DNA from: Prevotella sp.
Lineage (GTDB): Bacteria; Bacteroidota; Bacteroidia; Bacteroidales; Bacteroidaceae
Assembly: GCA_017847725.1 (NCBI GenBank)
Contig: JAGAXW010000029.1
Span: 1-33,667, forward strand
Length of the DNA stretch: 33,667 nt
Reading direction: 5' to 3'
A program made the position numbers and the translations under genes. A model generated the notes under the pieces. It had not been told where the DNA came from, did no database searches, and was given only the letters and a program-made list of their open reading frames with translations. Below are positions 1 through 8,140 of this stretch, one piece after another. Within the stretch, counting starts at the first letter, position 1. Each line of letters begins with the position of its first letter.

Positions 1-115
1 CATACGGCACAAGGCCGCACGCTCGCTTCTTGTACTACTTCTTCTCTGTTTATGTAACTCTTTCAAAGAACTCTTTCCTTTTCACTCTCCAACCCCGCAG
101 GGCTGAAAGCGGATG
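1..115 (-). other. probable rRNA operon leader, running off the left edge
   Basis: Read on the minus strand, the bases after the promoter at 116-146 contain GTTCTTTGAAAG (60-71), which resembles the boxA antitermination signal of rRNA leaders, followed by AGTAGTACAAGAAG (28-41). I associate that run with the region upstream of 16S genes in Prevotella and Bacteroides. No open frame of note starts here. The 16S gene itself would lie beyond position 1, so the assignment rests on the promoter and leader only. Another stable RNA is possible. Confidence 0.55.
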
Positions 116-146
116 CAAAGGTACGACTATTTTCCGAAACTGCAAA
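116..146 (-). promoter_or_regulatory. strong leftward stable-RNA promoter
   Basis: On the minus strand a TTTG (143-146) and TACCTTTG (116-123) are 19 bp apart, the Bacteroidetes housekeeping promoter form. Long A and T runs at 147-190 sit just upstream and could act as an UP element, as expected for an rRNA promoter. The transcript leaves the window to the left. Confidence 0.65.
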
Positions 147-193
147 TATTTTCGAAGAAAAATTGCAAAAAACAGCGAAAAAAATTTCTTAGA

Positions 194-209
194 CTTGACA
201 TACGTCAAG
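194..209. repeat. inverted repeat between divergent promoters
   Basis: CTTGAC-ATAC-GTCAAG is a perfect 6-bp inverted repeat lying between the leftward stable-RNA promoter and the rightward argR promoter. It could be an operator or a small hairpin; nothing in the sequence decides this. The rest of 147-339 is AT-rich and shows no gene. Confidence 0.3.
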
Positions 210-339
210 CCTTCATCTACATATACCTTATATTATATATGCGTGCGCGAAAGCAGAAACAATATGTATGCCATTACACCACAACCATAGGCGCTATCTC
301 TAAATAATGTTATACTTAGCATAAAAAGAGGCTTGGAAA

Positions 340-371
340 TTTGGTGATATGCACTTTTTTGTATAATTTTG
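340..371 (+). promoter_or_regulatory. promoter of argR operon
   Basis: TTTG (340-343) and TAATTTTG (364-371) are separated by 20 bp, a canonical Bacteroidetes promoter. Transcription would start near 378, giving a leader of about 20 nt before the argR ATG at 399. I saw no convincing ARG box by eye. Confidence 0.7.
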
Positions 372-398
372 CGCCCGATTTCGCATAAATATACCGCA

Positions 399-875
399 AT
401 GAAAGTTAAAAACGACCGACTGGAGGCTTTACGCATGATTATTTCCAGTCAGGAGCTTGGCAGTCAGGACGAACTGCTCACAGCGCTGAAGAAAGAAGGA
501 TTTCAACTGACTCAGGCTACGCTAAGCCGCGACCTGAAACAGCTGAAAGTAGCCAAGGCAGCCTCTATGCGTGGCAACTACGTCTACGTTCTTCCCAACG
601 ACACCATGTACAAACGTGTCACCACACCACATTCCGTACGTGAGATGTTGCAGGTGCCGGGATTTCTGAGTATCAATTTCTCTGGCAACATGGGCGTCAT
701 CAAGACGAGGCCCGGATATGCCAGTTCTATCGCATACAATATCGACAACAATCATATTAACGAAATCTTAGGTACCATCGCTGGCGATGACACCATCTTT
801 ATCGTCATCAAACAAGGAGTCAGCAAAGACGAGGTTGTCGATGCGCTGAGCGAGGTTGTACCTAACATGAAATAA
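399..875 (+). CDS. argR: arginine repressor ArgR
   Basis: A 158-residue ArgR, the usual length of the family. The N-terminal winged helix (about 1-60) carries the recognition-helix signature SRDLKQL (43-49). The C-terminal hexamerisation and arginine-binding domain (about 80-155) carries GTIAGDDT (125-132), where the paired Asp residues contact arginine in known ArgR proteins. The frame is open further upstream to a TTG at 369, but that lies inside the promoter's -7 element, so I chose the ATG at 399. It is the first gene of the arginine operon, 13 bp before the acyltransferase gene, and probably regulates the operon it heads. Arginine-dependent DNA binding is family knowledge; the targets here are inferred. 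Confidence 0.92.
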   Translation: MKVKNDRLEALRMIISSQELGSQDELLTALKKEGFQLTQATLSRDLKQLKVAKAASMRGNYVYVLPNDTMYKRVTTPHSVREMLQVPGFLSINFSGNMGVIKTRPGYASSIAYNIDNNHINEILGTIAGDDTIFIVIKQGVSKDEVVDALSEVVPNMK

Positions 876-888
876 AAAAAGACCAAAA

Positions 889-1485
889 ATGGAACAGAAA
901 GACATAAAAGTTTTTGTAGCCGGCCCTGAGCATGAAGTCTACGTAGACACCATTCTACAAACCATCGCCGATGCTGCCAAAGTACGTGGAACAGGTATTG
1001 CCAAACGCACCCATGAATACCTGACAACGAAGATGAAAGAGGCCAAGGCCGTCATCGCACTATATGGTGATAAGTTTGCGGGATTCAGCTACATAGAGAC
1101 GTGGGGCAACAAGCAATACGTGACGACCAGCGGCTTGATAGTCCATCCCGACTATCGCGGACTTGGCGTGGCCAAGAAGATCAAGGACATGACATTCTCC
1201 CTGGCACGTACACGCTGGCCACACGCCAAAATCTTCTCGCTGACCAGCGGGGCAGCAGTCATGAAGATGAATACCGAGCTGGGCTATCAGCCTGTCACCT
1301 TTGCCGACTTGACAGACGACGAGGCCTTCTGGCGCGGTTGTGAAGGATGCGTCAACGTGGATGTGCTACACCGCACTGGCCGCAAATACTGCATCTGCAC
1401 CGCCATGCTCTACGACCCGGAAGTGCATCTTCCTGCCAAGATTCCCGAGGATGTAATTGAGAGAATCAAGAAACTGAAAGACTGA
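889..1485 (+). CDS. GNAT acyltransferase, probable glutamate N-acyl(succinyl)transferase of arginine synthesis
   Basis: A 198-residue GNAT-fold protein. The acyl-CoA pyrophosphate loop is visible as YRGLGVAKK (89-97), after the beta strand YVTTSGLIVHP. It stands where argA would be expected, between argR and argG, and the pathway needs a first acyl transfer to glutamate. From memory, genetic work in Bacteroides thetaiotaomicron assigned the orthologous gene beside argR to glutamate N-succinylation; the downstream transcarbamylase here is also of the succinyl type. Four cysteines in a C-x2-C ... C-x-C pattern (151, 154, 168, 170) form an unusual C-terminal extension that might bind a metal. 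The fold is clear; the exact acyl donor is inferred. Confidence 0.78.
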   Translation: MEQKDIKVFVAGPEHEVYVDTILQTIADAAKVRGTGIAKRTHEYLTTKMKEAKAVIALYGDKFAGFSYIETWGNKQYVTTSGLIVHPDYRGLGVAKKIKDMTFSLARTRWPHAKIFSLTSGAAVMKMNTELGYQPVTFADLTDDEAFWRGCEGCVNVDVLHRTGRKYCICTAMLYDPEVHLPAKIPEDVIERIKKLKD

Positions 1486-1506
1486 AACAACAAAAACATA
1501 ACAAAT

Positions 1507-2706
1507 ATGGCAAACAAGAAAGTAGTAGTAGCCTTCAGTGGTGGATTGGACACCAGCTACACCGTGATGAAACTAACCCAGGACGGCTGGGACGTATACG
1601 CAGCATGCGCCAACACCGGCGGATTCAGCGACGAACAGTTGAAGACCAACGAAGAGAATGCCTACAAGCTGGGCGCCAAGGCCTATGTGACACTCGACGT
1701 GACACAGGAGTATTACGAGAAGTCGCTGAAATACATGATATTCGGCAACGTGTTGCGCAACAACTGCTACCCCATTTCCGTTTCCTCCGAGCGCATTTTC
1801 CAGGCCATTGCCATCGCACGCTATGCCAAGGAGATTGGTGCCGACGCCATCGCCCACGGCTCGACAGGAGCCGGCAACGACCAGATACGCTTCGACATGA
1901 CCTTCCTCGTGATGGCTCCCGGCGTAGAAATCATCACCCTGACACGCGACAAGAAACTGACGCGTAAGGAAGAGGTCGACTACCTGAACGAGCATGGATT
2001 CACGGCCGACTTCACCAAGCTGAAATACAGCTACAACGTTGGCATCTGGGGCACCAGCATCTGCGGAGGCGAACTGCTCGACCCCACGCAGGGACTCCCC
2101 GAAGAGGCTTACCTGAAGCACGTCACCGCCCAGGCAGACTCGCTGCTGAAGATTGAGTTCGAGAAAGGTGAGATAGTCGGTGTGAACGGCGAGAAATTCT
2201 CCGACCGCGTGAAGGCCATCCAGAAGATTGAAGAGATTGGTGCCTCGTACGCCATTGGCCGCGATGCCAACGTGGGCGACACCATCATAGGCATCAAGGG
2301 GCGTGTAGGTTTCGAGGCCGCAGCCCCTAAGCTCATCATCGAGGCCCACCGCCTGCTGGAGAAGTCGACCCTCTCCAAGTGGCAGCAGTACTGGAAGGAC
2401 CAAGTAGCCAACTGGTACGGCATGTTCCTGCACGAGAGCCAGTATCTGGAGCCCGTCATGCCCGACATCGAGGCCATGCTCACGTCCAGCCAGCGCAACG
2501 TGACAGGTACCGCCATCCTGAAGCTGCGCCCCTACGGATTTGAGACCGTGGGTGTTGACTCTGCCAACGACCTGACCAAGTCGAAGCTGGGCGAATATGG
2601 CGAGACGCAGACGGGCTGGACAGCCGACGAGGCCAAGGGCTTCATCAAGGTATCGAGCACGCCCCTGCGCGTCTACTACGGAATCCACAAAGACGAGAAG
2701 AGATGA
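1507..2706 (+). CDS. argG: argininosuccinate synthase
   Basis: A 399-residue argininosuccinate synthase, full length. It joins citrulline and aspartate using ATP. The N-terminal PP-loop ATP site reads AFSGGLDTSY (9-18). The middle of the protein carries the family's AHGSTGAGNDQIRFD nucleotide and citrulline-binding run. It follows the acyltransferase gene by 21 bp, and its stop codon overlaps the argC start by 4 bp (ATGA), so translation of the two is probably coupled. No broken or missing motif was noticed. The partner enzyme argininosuccinate lyase (argH) is not in the window. Confidence 0.96.
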   Translation: MANKKVVVAFSGGLDTSYTVMKLTQDGWDVYAACANTGGFSDEQLKTNEENAYKLGAKAYVTLDVTQEYYEKSLKYMIFGNVLRNNCYPISVSSERIFQAIAIARYAKEIGADAIAHGSTGAGNDQIRFDMTFLVMAPGVEIITLTRDKKLTRKEEVDYLNEHGFTADFTKLKYSYNVGIWGTSICGGELLDPTQGLPEEAYLKHVTAQADSLLKIEFEKGEIVGVNGEKFSDRVKAIQKIEEIGASYAIGRDANVGDTIIGIKGRVGFEAAAPKLIIEAHRLLEKSTLSKWQQYWKDQVANWYGMFLHESQYLEPVMPDIEAMLTSSQRNVTGTAILKLRPYGFETVGVDSANDLTKSKLGEYGETQTGWTADEAKGFIKVSSTPLRVYYGIHKDEKR

Positions 2707-3668
2707 TCAGAGTAGGAATCCTTGGGGCAGCAGGCTATACGGGCGGTGAGCTCATCCGCCTGCTGCTCAACCACCCCGAGGCAGAGATTGTCTTTGCCAA
2801 CTCCGAGAGCAACGCAGGCAATCTGGTCAGCGACGTGCATGAGGGTCTCATCGGCGACACCACCCTGCAGTTTACCAACCAGATGCCCTTTGAGCAGGTT
2901 GACGTGGTATTCTTCTGTTTCGGACACGGCAAGAGCGAGCAGTTCCTGAAGGAGCACACCATCCCTGCCAACGTCAAGATTATCGACCTGGCGCAGGACT
3001 TCCGCATCAAGGGCGACCACGACTATGTCTATGGTTTGCCCGAGACGCATAAGAATATCATTGCCGGTTGTCAGCATCTCGCCAATCCCGGCTGCTTTGC
3101 CACCTGTATTCAGCTGGCCATGCTACCCGCCCTGAAGGCCGGTATCATCAGCGGCGATATTCATGTGAACGGTATTACGGGCAGCACCGGCGCCGGCCAG
3201 AAGCCGGGTGCCACCACCCATTTCTCATGGCGCAACGACAACTGTTCCGTCTACAAGACCTTCACCCACCAGCATCTGTTAGAGATCAACCAAACCGTGC
3301 AGGAGCTGGCTCCTGGCTATGCGGGACGTGTACTGTTCATTCCCCAGCGCGGGTGTTTTGCCAGGGGAATTTTCGTGACGGCCTACGCTAAATGCGACAA
3401 GTCGTTAGAAGAGGTGCAGCAAATCTACGCCGACTATTACAAGGATGCCGCCTTTACCCATTTCGTGACCAAGAGTCCCGATATGAAGCAGGTGGTCAAT
3501 ACCAACAAGGCAGTGGTGTATGTAGAGAAATTCGAAGACCAGCTCCTGATGATTTCTTGCATCGACAACCTGCTGAAGGGTGCTGTAGGTCAGGCTGTAC
3601 AAAATATGAACCTAATGTTTGGCATTGACGAGAAGGCCGGACTGATGCTGAAGGCCTCCGCATTCTAA
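2703..3668 (+). CDS. argC: N-acyl-gamma-glutamyl-phosphate reductase
   Basis: A 321-residue ArgC that reduces N-acylglutamyl phosphate to the semialdehyde with NADPH. The Rossmann start GILGAAGYTGGE (5-16) binds the nucleotide, and the catalytic cysteine is Cys131 in ANPGCFAT. Given the rest of the pathway, the substrate is probably the N-succinyl form. It overlaps argG by 4 bp. In related genomes, as I recall them, argD follows directly; here about 11 kb of other DNA intervenes. The last 61 codons recur in diverged form at 13540-13725 without the rest of the gene, which marks argC as the edge of an inserted or rearranged segment. The gene itself is intact. Confidence 0.95.
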   Translation: MIRVGILGAAGYTGGELIRLLLNHPEAEIVFANSESNAGNLVSDVHEGLIGDTTLQFTNQMPFEQVDVVFFCFGHGKSEQFLKEHTIPANVKIIDLAQDFRIKGDHDYVYGLPETHKNIIAGCQHLANPGCFATCIQLAMLPALKAGIISGDIHVNGITGSTGAGQKPGATTHFSWRNDNCSVYKTFTHQHLLEINQTVQELAPGYAGRVLFIPQRGCFARGIFVTAYAKCDKSLEEVQQIYADYYKDAAFTHFVTKSPDMKQVVNTNKAVVYVEKFEDQLLMISCIDNLLKGAVGQAVQNMNLMFGIDEKAGLMLKASAF

Positions 3669-3710
3669 GGCATCAAAAGCTCCACATTCTAAACATTACA
3701 GCGGAAAACC

Positions 3711-3749
3711 ACTGACAATTTCTGAATTGTTAGTCGTTTTTCGTTTTTT
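3711..3749 (+). terminator. possible argC operon terminator
   Basis: ACTGACAATT (3711-3720) pairs with AATTGTTAGT (3725-3734) around a TCTG loop, followed by T-rich sequence. The right arm overlaps the first half-site of the presumed regulator operator (3727-3735), so one stretch may serve both purposes. The matching region at 10950 does not form this hairpin. Confidence 0.45.
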
Positions 3750-3783
3750 GTAAGTCTTTTTTTGCTACTATTTTCTATCTTTG
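3727..3783 (+). promoter_or_regulatory. operator (21-bp direct repeat) and promoter of the Kelch-AraC operon
   Basis: TTGTTAGTC (3727-3735) and TTGTAAGTC (3748-3756) form a direct repeat with exactly 21 bp start to start, two helical turns, as expected for an AraC-type dimer site. The -7 element TATCTTTG is at 3776-3783. No TTTG lies at the standard 19-20 bp distance, which fits an activator-dependent promoter. The same arrangement occurs at 10956-11013. Binding by the adjacent regulator is inferred. Confidence 0.6.
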
Positions 3784-3788
3784 CAACG

Positions 3789-5474
3789 ATGAACACCTAT
3801 GATCATCGCATATTGACAGCAATTCTCAGCGTTCTGTTTCCCCTCATGACGCATGCGGTTCCGACAAACGATGAGGCTACGACCTATCGACAAGCGAAGA
3901 TACAGGTCGAGCAATTGCCATCGTTGCAGGTTCCGCGCAGCGGTCACGCCACCCTTTATTTAAATGGTGAGCTCACCGTCATCGGCGGTCACACATCCGG
4001 TTTCATCCCCACCCCCACTGCCGAGTATTACAAGGACGGAGAATGGCACCTGATGCAGACGGTCTATGCGCACGACGGCGGTCTCACCATTCCATTGTCT
4101 TCAGGCAAGGCACTGATAGCAGGAGGTTTTGAGAAGCATCTCGGCATCGGTCAGACCTTTGTCGTGGAGATGTACGATCCCGTGCAACACAGCTTCACCG
4201 GTTTCGGCTGTCTGGACAAGAAGCGCGTATCAGCATCCGGCATTGAACTGGACAGCAGTCTGGTATATATCACTGGCAATTGGTACCACGATGACGGCAT
4301 TGAGCGTTTCGACGGAGTGGAGACATTCTCGCCCGTCAAGGATGTCACTGAGGGTCGCTACCGTCCCTATCTACTCCGTATCGCACCTGACGACTTCCTC
4401 ATCTTCGGCTGTCTCGACACAATCGGCCAACCGCTACACAGCGATATTGTCGACTGTCTTCAAGGCGACACGCTCCATATCCCCCTGTTGAAAGAATGGC
4501 AACCCCTTTTCTTCGACTTCGGACATTTCAGCGACAACAGCTTTATCGGTAACATCGACAAGGGCATCTACGCCTATCTGATACCTGTGAAGAACGACGA
4601 TGGACAGGTTGCCATCGCCCTTGTCGAGGGCACTCGTTTCTCCCTGTTGCCCACCACCAGTCCTATTCCCATGAAAAGCCAGTGGGGCGATATCCGCTAT
4701 TACTCGCCCATCATCGTTGACCATCACGCCAAGCGCGGTTATATGATGGGTATAGACAAGGACTGCCGACAATATATCCTGGCCATCGAGTACAACAAGC
4801 GCATCGACCAGGGTGTACCCCTCACTCTATACTACACCGCCCCCTTGCCAGACGTTGGCAGTCTGCCCGTGCTGACTCCCGAGGGTAACATCGTGATGGC
4901 TGGCGGTGTGAATTGGACTACCAACAACAACTACTCACCCAGCAATGGCGTCTATCTGTTCCATGTGAGTCCCACCAGTGCGGCAGACAACGACCAAGCT
5001 CCATTTTGGGTCTGGCTTCAAGTAGTCTTGCTGCTACTCATCATTTCCCTGACAGGTTTGTTCATCTATACGAGACGTCAGCAACGTCAGGCGAAGGAAA
5101 AAGCCGAGCACCTTGCGACAGTTGTAGACTCCAACGAGCTACTCATGCAGCGCATCTGTCTGGTGATGGAACAGCAGAAGCTCTTCCTGCAAAGCAATCT
5201 CCAGCTCTCAGATGTGGCCAACCTGTTAAATACCAACAAGCGATACATCTCCGACTGCATCAAGGCGACTCGTGGATGTACCTTCAACTATTTCGTCAAC
5301 AGGTACCGCATCGACTATGCCAAGCGACTCATCCAAGGTCAGCCAGACATTAAGATTGCCGAGGTATACTATAAGTCGGGCTTTGCCAACGAGACCTCCT
5401 TCTACCGTACCTTCAAGACCATGACAGGTATGACTCCCAAGGAGTGGATGGTAAAAACAATGGAAATAAAGTGA
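3789..5474 (+). CDS. membrane-spanning one-component regulator: periplasmic Kelch-like sensor, TM helix, AraC DNA-binding domain
   Basis: From the ATG at 3789 the product has 561 residues; an in-frame TTG at 3762 lies upstream of the -7 element and was rejected. A signal sequence or N-terminal helix (about 6-25) is followed by about 370 residues with glycine-pair blades (VIGG, IAGG, VMAGG), typical of Kelch or galactose-oxidase-like propellers. One strong transmembrane helix spans about 406-428, then a basic stretch RRQQRQ. The C-terminal 100 residues are an AraC/XylS domain with two helix-turn-helices (about 472-492 and 522-545). No histidine kinase or receiver domain is present, unlike Bacteroides hybrid two-component sensors. 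It is predicted to sense an envelope ligand and activate the genes behind it (36 bp gap to the next). I recall no characterised member with this layout. Confidence 0.85.
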   Translation: MNTYDHRILTAILSVLFPLMTHAVPTNDEATTYRQAKIQVEQLPSLQVPRSGHATLYLNGELTVIGGHTSGFIPTPTAEYYKDGEWHLMQTVYAHDGGLTIPLSSGKALIAGGFEKHLGIGQTFVVEMYDPVQHSFTGFGCLDKKRVSASGIELDSSLVYITGNWYHDDGIERFDGVETFSPVKDVTEGRYRPYLLRIAPDDFLIFGCLDTIGQPLHSDIVDCLQGDTLHIPLLKEWQPLFFDFGHFSDNSFIGNIDKGIYAYLIPVKNDDGQVAIALVEGTRFSLLPTTSPIPMKSQWGDIRYYSPIIVDHHAKRGYMMGIDKDCRQYILAIEYNKRIDQGVPLTLYYTAPLPDVGSLPVLTPEGNIVMAGGVNWTTNNNYSPSNGVYLFHVSPTSAADNDQAPFWVWLQVVLLLLIISLTGLFIYTRRQQRQAKEKAEHLATVVDSNELLMQRICLVMEQQKLFLQSNLQLSDVANLLNTNKRYISDCIKATRGCTFNYFVNRYRIDYAKRLIQGQPDIKIAEVYYKSGFANETSFYRTFKTMTGMTPKEWMVKTMEIK

Positions 5475-5510
5475 TTATGAAATAATTATTCACGTATAAA
5501 TAATAAAGGT

Positions 5511-6521
5511 ATGAAAAAAAGACTGTTTTTCCTGGTTGCTCTGATGGCAGCCTTCATGAGTGTTAACGCAGCTACCGACCGCTTGATGGCAACGCTGCAG
5601 AAAGGTGACAATGTGGATGTGTTCTATGGTATAAATGCCTTTATGCAAGCCATGGAAAAAGTGAGGGCCGAAGAGGGGGATGCCACCATTACCCTGTCGG
5701 AAGGTGAGTTCTATACTGGTAATAACGCCAACTTCAACAACATCAAGAACCTGAAGATACAGGGAGCCGGCTATGGCCTTGGTCTGACATTCAATTCCTC
5801 CTATGCCAATGTTTGTTTCACACTCAATGGTGACGCAGAGTCCATTGAGTTCGATGGAATAAACTTTGGCGGATATCTTTATATATATGGAAATATCAAG
5901 AACTGTACTTTTAGACGATGTAAAATCTCAAATATATATATTCAACCCAATAGTGACACAAAGAGTGAGAACGTAACAATTGACCAATGCCGAATCCGGT
6001 ATTTGAATATTGGACAAGAGAGCAAAAACATGGTCATTTCCAACTCTGCTATAGATCAACTCCTCGGCGGTTCTCAGGAATCCAATGTCCAGGTGGAGCA
6101 TTGTTTCATCAGATGGCTGGAACTAGGTAGCAACAATCCCACTTTTCCCAACTGCCGCAATTGTATTGTCCGAGAAGTGCGTGGCTCAAGTGCCGAAGGT
6201 GCCATCTTGTTCAACTCCCTTTATTACAATAAATCTTCCAGTGATCCTATATTGGCAACTTGCCGGCAGGCCGACTTCATTAGTAATCCCAACATGTTTG
6301 ACTGGGAAAAGGAATGTAAACTGACCGACGAGCAGATTGCTGAGTATGCCGATGTATGCACTGACGGAACGCAGGTAGGTATTTACGGTGGTATTGGATT
6401 CTCCGAGGATCCCACCAACCCGAAGATTACCTCTACGGATATTAGTCGTGAGGCCACTTACGACGAGGCCAACGACAAATACACACTCAATGTGAAGTTT
6501 ACCGTTGAGACACAAGAGTAA
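5511..6521 (+). CDS. secreted right-handed beta-helix protein (pair 1)
   Basis: A 336-residue exported protein: a Lys-rich start and hydrophobic core end at a likely cleavage after VNA (about residue 20). Residues 60-260 are a run of short strands with repeating Asn, Cys and aliphatic positions (for example NVTIDQCRIRYLNI, NMVISNSAIDQLL), the pattern of a parallel beta-helix such as the pectin-lyase fold. It shares its start (LQ-x-GDN ... FYG-x-NA, ITLS-x-G-x-F) and end (DGTQ-x-GI-x-GG) with the protein at 11072-12103. No catalytic motif of a lyase or hydrolase was recognised, and it lacks the C-terminal sorting-like domain of its neighbours. It lies 21 bp before the repeat-protein gene. Role unknown; a surface scaffold or glycan-binding protein is an inference. 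Confidence 0.7.
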   Translation: MKKRLFFLVALMAAFMSVNAATDRLMATLQKGDNVDVFYGINAFMQAMEKVRAEEGDATITLSEGEFYTGNNANFNNIKNLKIQGAGYGLGLTFNSSYANVCFTLNGDAESIEFDGINFGGYLYIYGNIKNCTFRRCKISNIYIQPNSDTKSENVTIDQCRIRYLNIGQESKNMVISNSAIDQLLGGSQESNVQVEHCFIRWLELGSNNPTFPNCRNCIVREVRGSSAEGAILFNSLYYNKSSSDPILATCRQADFISNPNMFDWEKECKLTDEQIAEYADVCTDGTQVGIYGGIGFSEDPTNPKITSTDISREATYDEANDKYTLNVKFTVETQE

Positions 6522-6542
6522 CCCATCATCATATCAGAGACT

Positions 6543-8114
6543 ATGATCAAGTATATCCTTACGCCTCTGCTGCTGGTTCTCTGTACCGTTGTCTGCGGAC
6601 AAGGCATCACCCATTACCAGTACTGGTTCGATGGTGATGTGGACTCACGCGTAACAACAGCCACCAGCGGCAATGTTGATGTCCAGGTTGACGTGACGGC
6701 ACTGCCCGACGGCGTACACACCATCCACTACAGGGCTGTTGACGACCAAGGACGCTGGACGGCTCCAGAGTGCTACTACTTTATTAAGCATAAGCCACTG
6801 AAACAGACCCAGCGTACACCAGCCACACTGACCAAGTACGAGTACTGGTTCGACAACGATATTGCTAACCGCATCGTAACGGAAAACACCAACGGTATCG
6901 TTGACATCCAGAGCGACATCACGACACTCACTGACGGCGTGCACACCATCAACTATCGCATGGCTGACAGCTACGGCAGTTGGACACCGCCTGAGAGCTA
7001 CTATTTTATTAAGCATAAGCCACTGAATCAGGCCCAGCGTACACCAGCCACGCTGACCAAGTACGAGTACTGGTTCGACAACGATATTGCCAACCGCATC
7101 GTGACGGAAAACACCAGCGGTATCGTTGATATCCAGACCGACATCACGGCCCTCACTGACGGCGTGCACACCATCAACTACCGTATGGCCGATAGCTATG
7201 GCAGTTGGACACCGCCTGAGAGTTACTATTTCATCAAGTACAAACTGCGCCCCGCCGTGGTGGATAACAGGAAGATCAGGGGTTACCGCTACTGGTTCAA
7301 TGATGCCGAATCGCAGGCTGAGTATGTGGAACTATCGGAACCCGTGAACCCCTACGAGATGAACGAGGTACTTACCGTCAACAATCTGGTGACCACTGTG
7401 ACACGCGACAACTACGTATTGACCGAGGACGACAAGATAGCCGTCAGAAACAAGCTGAATATCGCCTTCCGCAACACAGCCAACGACTGGAGCCAGATAC
7501 AGGTGGAGCCGTTCAACGTGACTTTGCCGGCTGGCGATCATGACCTGACGGGACTCATCCTGAACCCCAATGCCGACAAGGGTCTTGATGACTGGACAAC
7601 GTCCTCCTGCTCAACGTCAAGCAGCGAGCACTGGAGCGGTGAGTCTAACCCTTACTTCACGATGGGCTACTCATCTAGCAGTTCGTGGACGGCCACGATG
7701 AGTCAGGACATGCCGGCACTGCCTACCGGACTCTACTCGCTGACATTCTATGCCCGTGCCTCGGCAGATGCTACGGTAAGCGTCACCGTGGGGAACAAGA
7801 CCATCCAAGTTCCTGGCATCGGCAATACCGGTGGTGAGGGATTCGGATGGCGTCCGTTCACCATATCGTTCGAGGGCAACGGTCAGCCGTTCTCTATTCT
7901 CTTTGAGGCATCAGCCACCAGCAGCAACCAGTGGGCACATCTCGATGCGCTGACGCTGACAACAACCATCGAGGACGAGACCACAGGCATCAGTAATGCT
8001 ATCGTGGAAAAGAAGTCTGCTGACAACTGGTACACGCTGGACGGTAAGAAGGTGGCTCAGCCGTCGAAGAAAGGTATCTACATCAATAACGGAAATAAAG
8101 TAATCATCAAATAA
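6543..8114 (+). CDS. secreted YWFD-repeat surface protein (pair 1)
   Basis: A 523-residue exported protein with a signal peptide (about 1-20). Three tandem units of 75 residues follow, each opening with Y-x-YWFD-x-D and closing with G-x-W-T and YYFIK; a fourth degenerate unit starts near 243 (YRYWFND). Units two and three are nearly identical in DNA. Residues about 335-475 look like a jelly-roll carbohydrate-binding or lectin-like domain. The last 45 residues (YTLDGKKV ... GIYI-x-NGNKV-IIK) are a C-terminal sorting or anchoring-like domain common in Prevotella surface proteins. The repeats resemble small beta-sandwiches. Its paralogue is 12135-13343. Function unknown; adhesion or glycan binding is inferred from architecture and operon. 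Confidence 0.7.
   Translation: MIKYILTPLLLVLCTVVCGQGITHYQYWFDGDVDSRVTTATSGNVDVQVDVTALPDGVHTIHYRAVDDQGRWTAPECYYFIKHKPLKQTQRTPATLTKYEYWFDNDIANRIVTENTNGIVDIQSDITTLTDGVHTINYRMADSYGSWTPPESYYFIKHKPLNQAQRTPATLTKYEYWFDNDIANRIVTENTSGIVDIQTDITALTDGVHTINYRMADSYGSWTPPESYYFIKYKLRPAVVDNRKIRGYRYWFNDAESQAEYVELSEPVNPYEMNEVLTVNNLVTTVTRDNYVLTEDDKIAVRNKLNIAFRNTANDWSQIQVEPFNVTLPAGDHDLTGLILNPNADKGLDDWTTSSCSTSSSEHWSGESNPYFTMGYSSSSSWTATMSQDMPALPTGLYSLTFYARASADATVSVTVGNKTIQVPGIGNTGGEGFGWRPFTISFEGNGQPFSILFEASATSSNQWAHLDALTLTTTIEDETTGISNAIVEKKSADNWYTLDGKKVAQPSKKGIYINNGNKVIIK
6606..7280 (+). repeat. 225-bp tandem coding repeats
   Basis: Three in-frame units of 225 bp encode the YWFD repeats. The units beginning at 6831 and 7056 differ at few positions, mostly silent, while the first unit is more diverged. 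This fits recent duplication or gene conversion of the last unit and would allow copy-number change by slippage or recombination. Confidence 0.8.
7977..8084 (+). repeat. C-terminal domain coding repeat, copy 1
   Basis: About 108 bp encoding TTGISNAIVEKKSADNWYTL and the residues after it are almost identical to 10700-10807 at the end of the next gene. The bodies of the two proteins are unrelated, so the shared end is a reused sorting-domain cassette. Confidence 0.85.
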
Positions 8115-8140
8115 TCAAAAAACTAAAGTCATTCGCTATC

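Noticed and set aside
372-398. ARG box in the argR leader
   Set aside because: GCATAAATATA is only loosely like known ARG boxes, and no paired site was seen.
1573-2688. A 371-residue open frame on the minus strand opposite argG
   Set aside because: Shadow of argG; no recognisable motif, and argG has all its catalytic motifs.
6606-7280. Regularly spaced repeats, considered as a CRISPR array
   Set aside because: The period is 225 bp, in frame and protein-coding throughout; no short repeat-spacer pattern and no cas genes.
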